This document shows, piece after piece, positions 5,149-10,831 of a stretch of DNA of 10,831 nt. Made by a program: the position numbers and the translations under genes. Every line of letters begins with the position of its first letter. Within the stretch, counting starts at the first letter, position 1. Below the pieces are notes generated by a model. It saw only the letters and a program-made list of their open reading frames with translations. It searched no databases and had not been told where the DNA came from. The stretch is from Thioalkalivibrio sp. (GTDB taxonomy: Bacteria > Pseudomonadota > Gammaproteobacteria > Ectothiorhodospirales > Ectothiorhodospiraceae), in the NCBI GenBank assembly GCA_003555285.1, contig PWGH01000145.1, positions 1-10,831 on the forward strand, given 5' to 3'.

Positions 5149-7395
5149 TTACTGTACAACAGGCGGATCCCCTTCTCGAACGGCTTGCAAACGCTGCACC
5201 AGCTCCGGCCAATCCACGCGCCGGTTGTGTCCGATCACCGTGATCCGCGGCAAGCCGCCGCCCTCGACGAGCACGAAGGCCTCGTCGGGGGCATCGGCCA
5301 CCCCGGAAAGCTGGCAGACCTGCCCCTCGAGGACGCACGCAAAGCCCAAGCGCCGGTAGGTGAAATCCTCGAAGAAACGCAGGAAGATCAGCGAGGCCGC
5401 GCCCTGCAGGCCACCGCCCAGCGCGGTGAGGTTCTCGACCGCACGCTGACTGATCCGGCGCCGGCCGGGGGCCTCCGGGTCCGTCATCAGCACCAGGTCC
5501 ATCCGCTCGGGAAGCCAGTCCACCAGCAACAGCTCGTCGAGCCGTCCCGAGACGCGCCCCTCGACCCGACCGAAATCAAAGGCGCGGGTCACCTGCTCGA
5601 GTTCGAGCCGCCGGATCTCGGCCGACAGCGCCAGCGTCGGCGCCACGCCGAAGAGATCGCGAATGCGCAGGTCGCGAATGACCACCTCGCCGTCGAAGAG
5701 CCGGACCAGCAGGCGACCGTCGACCCGCAGCCCCTGCACATCGTAGCGCACCCGGGGGATGATCCCGGACAGCGTACCCGCAAAAGCGGGCCAGCCGAAG
5801 ACCGCCGTCAGCGGCTCCAGGCTCACCGCCTGCACGCCGCCCTCGAATTCGATCTGGGGCCCCTCGGGGCGCAGGTGCACGCTCAGCACGTCGACATTCA
5901 AACCGCCGTCGAGCACCCCCAGATGCAGCGGCTGCACCAGCCGAACCCCGTCCGGATCGAGTTGGAACCGGCTGTCGAAGGGCGCCACCGGCATGCCCAA
6001 CACATGGCCGCCGCCGGCGGTCAGGAAAGACACCGGTCCGATGCGGTCCGCCTGCCAGCCGAGGTGGCCCCGGGCGCCCGTAAGTGCAAAGCGCTGCAGC
6101 TCGTCCAACAGGATCAGGTCGCGCCAACGCGCCGACACCGCAACCAGGCGATCCCCGACCAGGCGCAGACGGCCCTCGGCTTCGCCTTGGAAGCGCGTCC
6201 GCCCCAGCACCGTACCGGCCAGCACCGGCTGCACCAGCCACTGCCCGGCCGTGTCCAGACGCGAAGCCTCCCAGGCGATGTCGCCCTGCTCCAGGCCCGC
6301 AGTGGAAAAACGCAGGTCCTCGGCGCGCACACTCGCGTGCGTCCCGATCCGGGCGTCCGCGGCGCGGGCCTGCCAGTGTGCCGGGGCGATCGGGCCCGAA
6401 TCAGATGGCTCCGCACGCAGCACAGCCGGCTGCAACTCGGACACCGACACCTCCAGCGGTCCCGTTTCGGCAAGATCCAGGAACCAGGGGTCTACAAATA
6501 GCAGGCCGTCGGTGAATTCCAGCTGAACCGTGATCCCCGTCGGGTCCTGGCGCAGCTGCCCGGCAAGACCCAGCGCTTCCCCGGCCCGCAGACCCGGAGC
6601 ATCGCTGAAGCCCAGCCCGGTGATCCGGACCTCGGCATTCCCGGCCGGCGCGGCACCGGTGGTCTCGAGCCATCCGGCGGCAGCCAGCCGACCGGCGGTC
6701 ACGGCCACCGGCAGCGTTGCGGCCGGCAGCAGACCGGAACGATCGAGCCTCTGCAGGTCCAGATCGCCGAGCTCGAAATCCAGGCGCACCCCGTGGGCCC
6801 GGACGAGCCCTTCCAGGCGTCCACGGCCGCCAAACCACTCCGGCCAGGGCAGCGAGAAACGCACTTGCCCCGCCTGCCGATCCCAGTCGAAAGCAAGCGG
6901 CACCGCCTCAAGCCCCAAGGCCGCCTGCGGGAATCGGGCGCTCAACCGGGCTTCGGCGCAGGCAATGCGCCGATTGGTCACCTCGACCCGGGGACACGAC
7001 AGCTGCAGGTTCTCGATCCGACCGAAGGGGGCCGCCGAATCCCGGGGAGAGACCGGCAGGGTGGGCAGCGTCAAGCTGTCCGCACGCAACTCGAAGCGCG
7101 GCTGCCGCCCGATCCAGGAGAGCCGCGCCCGCAGATTCTCCGCACCGATCGCCTGGTGGATCGCCTGGCCCACGTCGATGTCGATCTGCAGCCCCGCACC
7201 CGGTGGCGGCGTCGCGGCGCTCGCCGTGGGTGCGCCGTCGGCGGCAAGGGCCAGCGCCGGCAGCCCGCCCCAAGGGAGCAGCAGCGCCCCCGCAAGCAGC
7301 CACACCCGAATCGGCCGCACCGGGATCAGCCATACCCTTAACAGCGCCACCCGGAGCCGCGTCATCCGAAACAACGGGGAATACCCTGCCGCCAT
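5149..7395 (-). CDS. ydbH: YdbH-family AsmA-like envelope protein
   Basis: YdbH is one of the AsmA-like proteins (with TamB and YhdP) thought to carry phospholipid from the inner to the outer membrane. This 748-residue protein (E. coli YdbH about 880) has a basic, hydrophobic N-terminus (about 12-50) that acts as an inner-membrane anchor or signal, ending in ALALAADG, which could be a cleavage site. The long middle (about 60-560) alternates short polar and hydrophobic stretches, as expected for a repetitive beta groove. The C-terminal part holds the conserved block: AFDFGRVEGRVSGRLDEL, ISQRAVENLTALGGG (from about 648), LRFFEDFTYRRLGF (from about 672) and LPRITVIGHNRRVDWPEL (from about 715). 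The start is uncertain: ATG 7395 and ATG 7365 (residue 11) both lack a clear ribosome binding site, and a hairpin lies just before the first. It is often mis-named a dicarboxylate transporter. Next genes: ydbL, then yihY. Confidence 0.85.
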   Translation of the reverse strand: MAAGYSPLFRMTRLRVALLRVWLIPVRPIRVWLLAGALLLPWGGLPALALAADGAPTASAATPPPGAGLQIDIDVGQAIHQAIGAENLRARLSWIGRQPRFELRADSLTLPTLPVSPRDSAAPFGRIENLQLSCPRVEVTNRRIACAEARLSARFPQAALGLEAVPLAFDWDRQAGQVRFSLPWPEWFGGRGRLEGLVRAHGVRLDFELGDLDLQRLDRSGLLPAATLPVAVTAGRLAAAGWLETTGAAPAGNAEVRITGLGFSDAPGLRAGEALGLAGQLRQDPTGITVQLEFTDGLLFVDPWFLDLAETGPLEVSVSELQPAVLRAEPSDSGPIAPAHWQARAADARIGTHASVRAEDLRFSTAGLEQGDIAWEASRLDTAGQWLVQPVLAGTVLGRTRFQGEAEGRLRLVGDRLVAVSARWRDLILLDELQRFALTGARGHLGWQADRIGPVSFLTAGGGHVLGMPVAPFDSRFQLDPDGVRLVQPLHLGVLDGGLNVDVLSVHLRPEGPQIEFEGGVQAVSLEPLTAVFGWPAFAGTLSGIIPRVRYDVQGLRVDGRLLVRLFDGEVVIRDLRIRDLFGVAPTLALSAEIRRLELEQVTRAFDFGRVEGRVSGRLDELLLVDWLPERMDLVLMTDPEAPGRRRISQRAVENLTALGGGLQGAASLIFLRFFEDFTYRRLGFACVLEGQVCQLSGVADAPDEAFVLVEGGGLPRITVIGHNRRVDWPELVQRLQAVREGDPPVVQ

Positions 7396-7397
7396 TT

Positions 7398-7432
7398 GAG
7401 CCCGCAGCCCGTCGCGGGATTCATCCGGGCTC
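7398..7432 (-). other. Hairpin between the CNB-like gene and ydbH
   Basis: A nested dyad, outer GAGCCCG/CGGGCTC (7398-7404 / 7426-7432) and inner CCCG/CGGG (7408-7411 / 7415-7418), ends 2 nt before the first possible ydbH ATG. There is no T tract, so it is not a good terminator. In the transcript it could hide the first start codon, favouring ATG 7365, or tune ydbH translation. That role is inference. Confidence 0.45.
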
Positions 7433-7445
7433 CGGGGGGACGTAA

Positions 7446-7928
7446 TCAGCGGCCGCGCGAGTGCAGGTAACGCGTGATCGAGGCCATGTCGTCGGAGACC
7501 CGGCGAACCAGGTGATCCATGCTGATGATGGCGTACTCGAGCAGATGAACCGCGATGTCCGGGTTTTCCGCCCGCAGGCGTTCGTATTCGACCCGAGTCA
7601 GGCGCAGCAGGATGGTGTCGGCACGTAGCGCGCGCAGGCGAACCTCCTGGGGCACCCGGTCGAAGAAGGACATCTCGCCGGCGAACTCGCCGGCCTTCAT
7701 GCGTCCGACTTCGGTTTCCTGCCCGCCCTCCTCGTGATACAGGGCGACCTCGCCGGCGATCACCACATACAGGGCGTTGCCGACCTCGCCGATTTCGGCA
7801 ATCACATCGTGCTCGTGCACACGCACGGTTTCCAGGTACGAGGCCAGAACCTCGATCTGCTCCGGCGTCAGCGCCGCGGCAATCGGGTGTTGGCTCAGGG
7901 CTTGCGTCCGGTTTCCTTGATCAGACAT
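7446..7928 (-). CDS. Stand-alone cyclic-nucleotide-binding-like domain protein
   Basis: The 160-residue protein is essentially one CRP/PKA-type beta-barrel domain (about 15-125: LTPEQIEVLASYLETV, GNALYVVIAGEVALY, then the cassette GEFAGEMSFFDRVPQEVRLRA at 80-100 read in two parts) followed by a helical tail (about 126-160). There is no DNA-binding helix-turn-helix, so it is not a CRP/FNR transcription factor. In the phosphate-binding cassette Glu85 is present, but the position of the phosphate-binding Arg (usual P-R-S/T-A) reads P-Q-E-V here, so cyclic nucleotide binding is doubtful. The ATG at 7928 is supported by GGGAGGAA (7934-7941 on + coordinates), 5 nt or more upstream. It is the first gene of the - strand cluster, 50 bp before ydbH, and its role is unknown. 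Confidence 0.85.
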   Translation of the reverse strand: MSDQGNRTQALSQHPIAAALTPEQIEVLASYLETVRVHEHDVIAEIGEVGNALYVVIAGEVALYHEEGGQETEVGRMKAGEFAGEMSFFDRVPQEVRLRALRADTILLRLTRVEYERLRAENPDIAVHLLEYAIISMDHLVRRVSDDMASITRYLHSRGR

Positions 7929-8007
7929 CGCGATTCCTCCCGGAGTCGACGGCCGCGCGACCATCCACAGACGCCGGGATGCCCGCACGCTGGATGATCC
8001 TGGCCTC

Positions 8008-8013
8008 AGTATA
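8008..8013 (-). promoter_or_regulatory. Possible -10 box for the leftward cluster
   Basis: On the - strand TATACT (five of six consensus matches) lies about 80 bp upstream of the ATG at 7928 within the divergent spacer. No good -35 is seen; TGGCCT at 18 bp matches at three positions. It is one of the few A/T-rich spots in the spacer. Confidence 0.35.
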
Positions 8014-8110
8014 TTCAACGCACCAGGGCCAAGGCCACCGAGAACGTCGTTCGCGTCCGCCGGTACCCCAACCCGACGTGGGCCTGGATGTGGGCGGTCG
8101 GCAATTTGGC

Positions 8111-8116
8111 TATGAT
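8111..8116 (+). promoter_or_regulatory. Possible -10 box for ibaG
   Basis: TATGAT (five of six consensus matches) lies 35 bp before the ibaG ATG, which would give a leader of about 30 nt. The -35 region is poor, so this rests on one hexamer and its position. Confidence 0.35.
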
Positions 8117-8151
8117 GCCGCCTGATCCAATTCCACCACCGGAGAAGTCCC

Positions 8152-8391
8152 ATGCAATCCACCGAAGTCGCCGACCTGATCCGTTCCCGCCTGCCGGAAG
8201 CCCAGCAGGTCGAGGTCACCGGCGGTGAGGGCAAGTTCGAGGCCCTGGTCGTCAGCCCGATGTTCGCCGACATGAGCGCAGTGAAGAAGCATCAGCTGGT
8301 CTACGCCACCGTGCGCGACGAGATCGCCAGCGGCGCGGTGCATGCCCTCTCGATCCGCGCGATGACGCCCGAGGAACACGCGGCGTCCTGA
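8152..8391 (+). CDS. ibaG: BolA family protein, IbaG type
   Basis: BolA-family proteins pair with monothiol glutaredoxins, usually around a shared [2Fe-2S] cluster, and act in iron-sulfur trafficking and stress responses in the cytoplasm. The 79 residues match IbaG (E. coli 84): VEVTGGEGKFEALVV, FADMSAVKKHQLVY (compare FDGMSRVKKQQTVY) and the C-terminal VHALSIRAMTPEEH with the invariant His64. Unusually, the variable-loop ligand, His in E. coli IbaG ('SHF'), is Lys28 here ('GKF'). GGAG at 8141-8144 stands 7 nt before the ATG. The HEXXH gene follows 16 bp downstream and is probably cotranscribed. In E. coli ibaG lies beside mla/murA genes, which are not seen here. Confidence 0.92.
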   Translation: MQSTEVADLIRSRLPEAQQVEVTGGEGKFEALVVSPMFADMSAVKKHQLVYATVRDEIASGAVHALSIRAMTPEEHAAS

Positions 8392-8407
8392 GCCCTGGGA
8401 GAATCCA

Positions 8408-8956
8408 TTGGCAGGCGCCCTGGACACCCTGTCCGGCCCGACGCCCGGGTCCCCCCTGGTGCGCCATTATTGTCGACCGGAGCGGCTTGCCGCCTTGCGT
8501 GAGCTGCTCGCGCGTTTCGCGATCGACCTGGTCGTTCACCCGGAACACGCAGCCCTGCCCGGCAGCTACTGGGGCGAACCGGAGGCGGGCATCGTCGGCG
8601 CCACGCTGCACGTGCGCCCGGACACCCCGCTGCACTCGGCGCTGCACGAGGCCGGCCACCTGATTTGCATGGACCCGGACCGACGCGCCGGCGTGCACAC
8701 CGATGCCGAAGGCGACGATCCCGAAGAGGCCGCGGTCTGTCTGCTCCAGGTGCTGCTGGCCGACCACCTGCCCGGTGTGGGCCGCGACGCCCTGATGGCC
8801 GATATGGACGTCTGGGGTTACAGCTTCCGGCTCGGCGCCACCGCGACCTGGTTCGCCGACGATAGCGAAGACGCCCATGCCTGGCTCCGCGCCCACGGCC
8901 TGATCGACGCGGACAACGCCGTTACCTTCCGGCTGCGCGGCAACGGCCCGGAATGA
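8408..8956 (+). CDS. Conserved HEXXH (zincin-like) protein, TTG start
   Basis: The 182-residue protein contains LHEAGHLICMDP with the zinc-protease signature HEAGH (His80, Glu81, His84). Then DPEEAAVCLLQVLLADHLP (from about 104) offers Glu107/Glu108 as a third metal ligand about 24 residues on, the spacing and pattern of ImmA/IrrE-type zincins (E-E-x-A...LL). Other marked stretches are GSYWGEPEAGIVG (52-64) and MADMDVWGYSFRLG (130-143). No signal peptide or membrane helix is seen, so it is probably cytoplasmic. The start is TTG at 8408 because GGGAG (8397-8401) stands 6 nt upstream; the next in-frame start is GTG 8459. It is 16 bp downstream of ibaG, suggesting one transcript. I recall similar uncharacterised proteins in beta- and gammaproteobacteria; substrate and activity are unknown. 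Confidence 0.8.
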   Translation: MAGALDTLSGPTPGSPLVRHYCRPERLAALRELLARFAIDLVVHPEHAALPGSYWGEPEAGIVGATLHVRPDTPLHSALHEAGHLICMDPDRRAGVHTDAEGDDPEEAAVCLLQVLLADHLPGVGRDALMADMDVWGYSFRLGATATWFADDSEDAHAWLRAHGLIDADNAVTFRLRGNGPE

Positions 8957-8989
8957 GCGGGGTCTCGTGCGCCGCTGCGCCGGCAATGG

Positions 8990-8995
8990 CATAGT
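8990..8995 (+). promoter_or_regulatory. Weak extended -10 candidate for lipA
   Basis: CATAGT preceded by TGG gives the extended form TGnCATAGT. There is no recognisable -35. It would leave a leader of about 150 nt before lipA, so it is only a candidate. Confidence 0.2.
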
Positions 8996-9012
8996 GAATC
9001 GCGACGCACGAC

Positions 9013-9091
9013 GCCACGCCACGCCCGGTGCGGCGCGAACCCGGCCCCCGATGCCACGCCACACCCGCACCCGGTGCCCAGGCACCCGGTG
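9013..9091. repeat. Direct repeats and dyads upstream of lipA
   Basis: A 15-mer GCCACGCCACRCCCG occurs at 9013-9027 and 9053-9067 (one difference, 40-bp offset). Overlapping its second copy, GCACCCGGTG occurs at 9067-9076 and 9082-9091, and the two together form a hairpin GGTGCC/GGCACC (9073-9078 / 9081-9086). They fill the spacer between the HEXXH gene and lipA and could be operator-like or only degenerate repeats. Confidence 0.55.
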
Positions 9092-9152
9092 ATTCTGTGA
9101 ACGGGCCTGCGGCGTGCACCCGTGCCGATCCGTACCCGTAAAGGAGTGCTCC

Positions 9153-10127
9153 ATGGAAGACCGCAAACGCCCGCAGATGGGCGAAAAACTCCGGGCCGCC
9201 GACAAGGTCGCGCGCATTCCGGTCAAGATCACGCCGACCACGCAACCGCTGCGCAAACCGAGCTGGATCCGGGCACAAAGCCAGGCCCAACCGGGCGTGC
9301 AGCGGATCAAGCGCATCCTGCGCGAGCAGCGTCTGCACACCGTCTGCGAGGAGGCCAGCTGCCCGAATCTGGGCGAGTGCTTCGCGCACGGGACCGCGAC
9401 CTTCATGATCATGGGCGACATCTGCACCCGGCGCTGCCCCTTCTGCGACGTGGCCCACGGGCGGCCCAACCCGCTCGATGCCGACGAACCCCGGCATCTG
9501 GCCGAGACGATTCAGGCGCTCGGCCTGCGCTATGTGGTGATCACCTCGGTCGACCGCGACGACCTGCGCGACGGCGGCTCGGCGCACTTCGTCGCCTGCA
9601 TCCAGGCCGTTCGCGAGAAGAATCCGCAGACCGGCATCGAGATCCTGGTCCCGGATTTTCGCGGCCGCATGGACGTGGCCCTGGAGATCATGCAGGCCGC
9701 CCCGCCCGATGTCTTCAACCACAACCTGGAGACGGTGCCGCGCCTGTACCGCAAGGCCCGGCCGGGGGCCGACTACGAATGGTCTTTGGATCTGCTCGAG
9801 GCCTTTCGCGCCCGCCATCCCGGAGTGCCGACCAAGTCTGGGCTGATGCTCGGCATCGGCGAGACCCACGAGGAGCTGATCGAGGTGCTGCAGGACCTGC
9901 GGGCGCACGGCTGCGAGATGCTCACGCTGGGCCAGTATTTGCAGCCGAGCCGCCATCACCTGGCGGTGGAGCGGTACCTGGCGCTGGAGGAGTTCGACGA
10001 ACTCGCGATCCGGGCCCGGGAGATGGGCTTTCGGCAGGTCGCCAGCGGTCCGATGGTACGGTCCTCCTACCATGCCGATCAGCAGGCCCAGCACATTGTG
10101 GCCGACCGCGCGGTGCAAAACGCCTGA
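9153..10127 (+). CDS. lipA: Lipoyl synthase
   Basis: LipA is the radical-SAM enzyme that inserts two sulfur atoms into the octanoyl chain carried on lipoyl domains (pyruvate and 2-oxoglutarate dehydrogenases, glycine cleavage H protein). The 324-residue length matches the family (E. coli 321). Both cluster motifs are intact: the auxiliary-cluster CX4CX5C (Cys65, Cys70, Cys76, in [15 protein letters not shown]) and the radical-SAM CX3CX2C (Cys91, Cys95, Cys98, in CTRRCPFC). The C-terminal RSSYHAD (303-309), whose Ser ligates the auxiliary cluster, is present. The ATG at 9153 has AAGGAG at 9141-9146, 6 nt upstream; an in-frame GTG at 9114 lacks one. It converges with lipB, the enzyme that makes its octanoylated substrate, rather than following it in an operon as in E. 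coli. Confidence 0.97.
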   Translation: MEDRKRPQMGEKLRAADKVARIPVKITPTTQPLRKPSWIRAQSQAQPGVQRIKRILREQRLHTVCEEASCPNLGECFAHGTATFMIMGDICTRRCPFCDVAHGRPNPLDADEPRHLAETIQALGLRYVVITSVDRDDLRDGGSAHFVACIQAVREKNPQTGIEILVPDFRGRMDVALEIMQAAPPDVFNHNLETVPRLYRKARPGADYEWSLDLLEAFRARHPGVPTKSGLMLGIGETHEELIEVLQDLRAHGCEMLTLGQYLQPSRHHLAVERYLALEEFDELAIRAREMGFRQVASGPMVRSSYHADQQAQHIVADRAVQNA

Positions 10128-10150
10128 GCCCACCCGCGCTCAGCGGGGTG

Positions 10151-10170
10151 CCCTGCGCCCCCACCCACCC
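10151..10170 (-). other. G-quadruplex-type motif in the lipA-lipB spacer
   Basis: On the - strand four G runs of three or more are separated by loops of 1, 1 and 4 nt (C runs on the + strand at 10151-10153, 10158-10162, 10164-10166 and 10168-10170). This fits the canonical G3+N1-7 pattern. It would lie in the lipB transcript's 3' region. More GGG runs follow in the adjacent decamer repeats. Confidence 0.6.
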
Positions 10171-10222
10171 TTGGCCACCCTTGGCCACCCTTGGCCACCC
10201 GCGGGCCACCCGCGGGCCACCC
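10171..10222. repeat. Tandem repeats sharing GGCCACCC
   Basis: Three exact copies of TTGGCCACCC (10171-10200) are followed by two exact copies of GCGGGCCACCC (10201-10222). All five share GGCCACCC, so the period changes from 10 to 11 bp partway. The array abuts a perfect palindrome. It lies in the 143-bp spacer between lipA and lipB and holds no gene. Confidence 0.92.
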
Positions 10223-10246
10223 GCTGGCCGGGCCCGGCCAGCGGGT
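10219..10246. terminator. Perfect 28-nt palindrome, possible bidirectional terminator of lipA and lipB
   Basis: Bases 10219-10232 are the exact reverse complement of 10233-10246, almost all G/C. Sitting between two convergent genes, it could stop or stabilise both transcripts. Neither strand has a T tract after it, so classic Rho-independent termination is not certain. Confidence 0.5.
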
Positions 10247-10270
10247 CGACGACCCCACCGCCGCAGGAAA

Positions 10271-10831
10271 TCACCCGCGCGCGAGCACCCGCAACAAGGA
10301 CCCGGGCAAGCGGTGCTGCGCCTGCAAGGGGCAGTCGAGCCGGGCGGCCAGATGCCCCTCCAGGCGCGCCGCGACCCGCTCGGGGTCGGCCCGCGAGCCG
10401 AGCGCGGCCATGGAGGTGCTGGCGAGCCCCGGATACCCGCAGGGGTTCATGCGCCGGAAGTCCACGAGCCGGGGCCGTACGTTGACGGCCAGACCATGCA
10501 TGCTGCAGCCGTGCCGGATGCGCAGCCCTAGCGCGGCGATCTTCGCCCCCTCGACATAGATCCCCGGGGCCTCCCGGCGGCTCTGGGCAGCGATACCGAA
10601 GTCCGCAAGGCTCGCAATCACCGCCTGTTCCAGCAGATCGACCAGACTGCGGATGCCGAGCCGGTAGCGCTTCAGGTCGAGCAGCAGGTACACGACCACC
10701 TGCCCCGGCGCGTGCAGGGTGACCTGCCCACCCCGATCCACCGCGATCACCGGGATCGTACCGGGGGTCAGCAGGTGTTCCGAACGAGCATTGCGGCCCA
10801 GTGTAAAGACCGGCGGGTGCTCCACCCGCCA
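10271..10831 (-). CDS. lipB: Octanoyltransferase LipB, 5' end outside window
   Basis: LipB moves octanoate from acyl carrier protein to lipoyl domains, supplying LipA. The frame is open to the window edge: WRVEHPPVFTLG corresponds to the LLEHHPVFTQG stretch of E. coli LipB, so roughly 25-30 N-terminal residues are missing and the GTG at 10825 is an internal Val. Of the catalytic pair, the Lys lies in GAKIAALGLRIR and the Cys in NPCGYPG; RGGQVTLHAPGQ is the family's substrate-site motif with Ala where HGPGQ is commonest. SMHGLAVNV is also typical. 186 residues are in the window and the C-terminus is complete. It is convergent with lipA across a repeat-filled 143-bp spacer. Confidence 0.96.
   Translation of the reverse strand, partial: WRVEHPPVFTLGRNARSEHLLTPGTIPVIAVDRGGQVTLHAPGQVVVYLLLDLKRYRLGIRSLVDLLEQAVIASLADFGIAAQSRREAPGIYVEGAKIAALGLRIRHGCSMHGLAVNVRPRLVDFRRMNPCGYPGLASTSMAALGSRADPERVAARLEGHLAARLDCPLQAQHRLPGSLLRVLARG

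Noticed and set aside
5067..5159. 31-residue N-terminal extension of YdbL
   Set aside because: It overlaps the ydbH 3' end and would hide the lipoprotein signal; AAGGAG sits directly before the ATG at 5066.
5185..6501. 438-codon + strand open frame opposite ydbH
   Set aside because: Antisense to a well-conserved family member; its composition (Gln, His, Arg) is typical of a shadow frame and no ribosome binding site precedes it.
7929..8273. N-terminal extension of the CNB-like protein
   Set aside because: It would run antisense across ibaG and its promoter region; the ATG at 7928 has a strong ribosome binding site and begins just before the domain.
9114..9152. GTG start of lipA 13 codons upstream
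   Set aside because: There is no ribosome binding site before it, while the ATG at 9153 has AAGGAG at ideal spacing and gives the family's usual length.
8252..10133. Long - strand open frames opposite ibaG, the HEXXH gene and lipA
   Set aside because: They lie antisense to three supported genes, including the unmistakable lipA, and show no domain features.
10171..10222. CRISPR-like array
   Set aside because: Units of 10-11 bp are directly adjacent with no spacers, so this is a simple tandem repeat.

Overview
The window is high-GC, gene-dense bacterial chromosome. The gene set (IbaG-type BolA, YdbH/YdbL, YihY with a C-terminal helix-turn-helix-like domain, Cfa, LipA/LipB) and the codon usage fit a gammaproteobacterium, possibly of the Chromatiales/Ectothiorhodospiraceae type. 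That placement is inference from family resemblance only. I see no insertion sequence, phage gene, CRISPR array, tRNA or rRNA. Most of the window is housekeeping or envelope biology.

Layout. (1) Positions 1-2765, + strand: the 3' part of a methyltransferase-regulatory-domain protein, a cyclopropane-fatty-acid synthase gene (cfa) with a likely intrinsic terminator, and a 68-residue two-helix membrane protein of unknown function. (2) Positions 2766-3081: a convergent, gene-free stretch full of repeats, namely a palindrome, five tandem YTGACC hexamers and a long 29-bp inverted repeat enclosing smaller repeats. (3) Positions 3082-7928, - strand: four tightly packed genes read right to left: a stand-alone cyclic-nucleotide-binding-like protein, a YdbH-family AsmA-like envelope protein, a DUF1318/YdbL lipoprotein, and a YihY-family inner-membrane protein whose GTG start overlaps the ydbL stop. 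(4) Positions 7929-8151: a divergent promoter region. (5) Positions 8152-8956, + strand: an IbaG-type BolA gene followed by a TTG-started gene for a conserved HEXXH protein. (6) Positions 9153-10127, + strand: lipA. (7) Positions 10271-10831, - strand: lipB, cut off at its 5' end by the window edge and convergent with lipA across a spacer holding a G-rich motif, tandem repeats and a perfect 28-nt palindrome.

How the genes fit together: the left and middle parts share an envelope and lipid theme (Cfa modifies phospholipid acyl chains; YdbH/YdbL belong to the system that helps move phospholipid between the membranes). The right part concerns iron-sulfur/lipoate metabolism (BolA family, LipA with two Fe-S clusters, LipB). 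The observations most worth a second look are the two-gene ydbH-ydbL arrangement with a lipoprotein YdbL and no visible ynbE, key-residue substitutions in the cyclic-nucleotide-binding and BolA proteins, the uncharacterised HEXXH protein, and the repeat-rich convergent spacers. I found no clear case for a wholly new multi-gene system.
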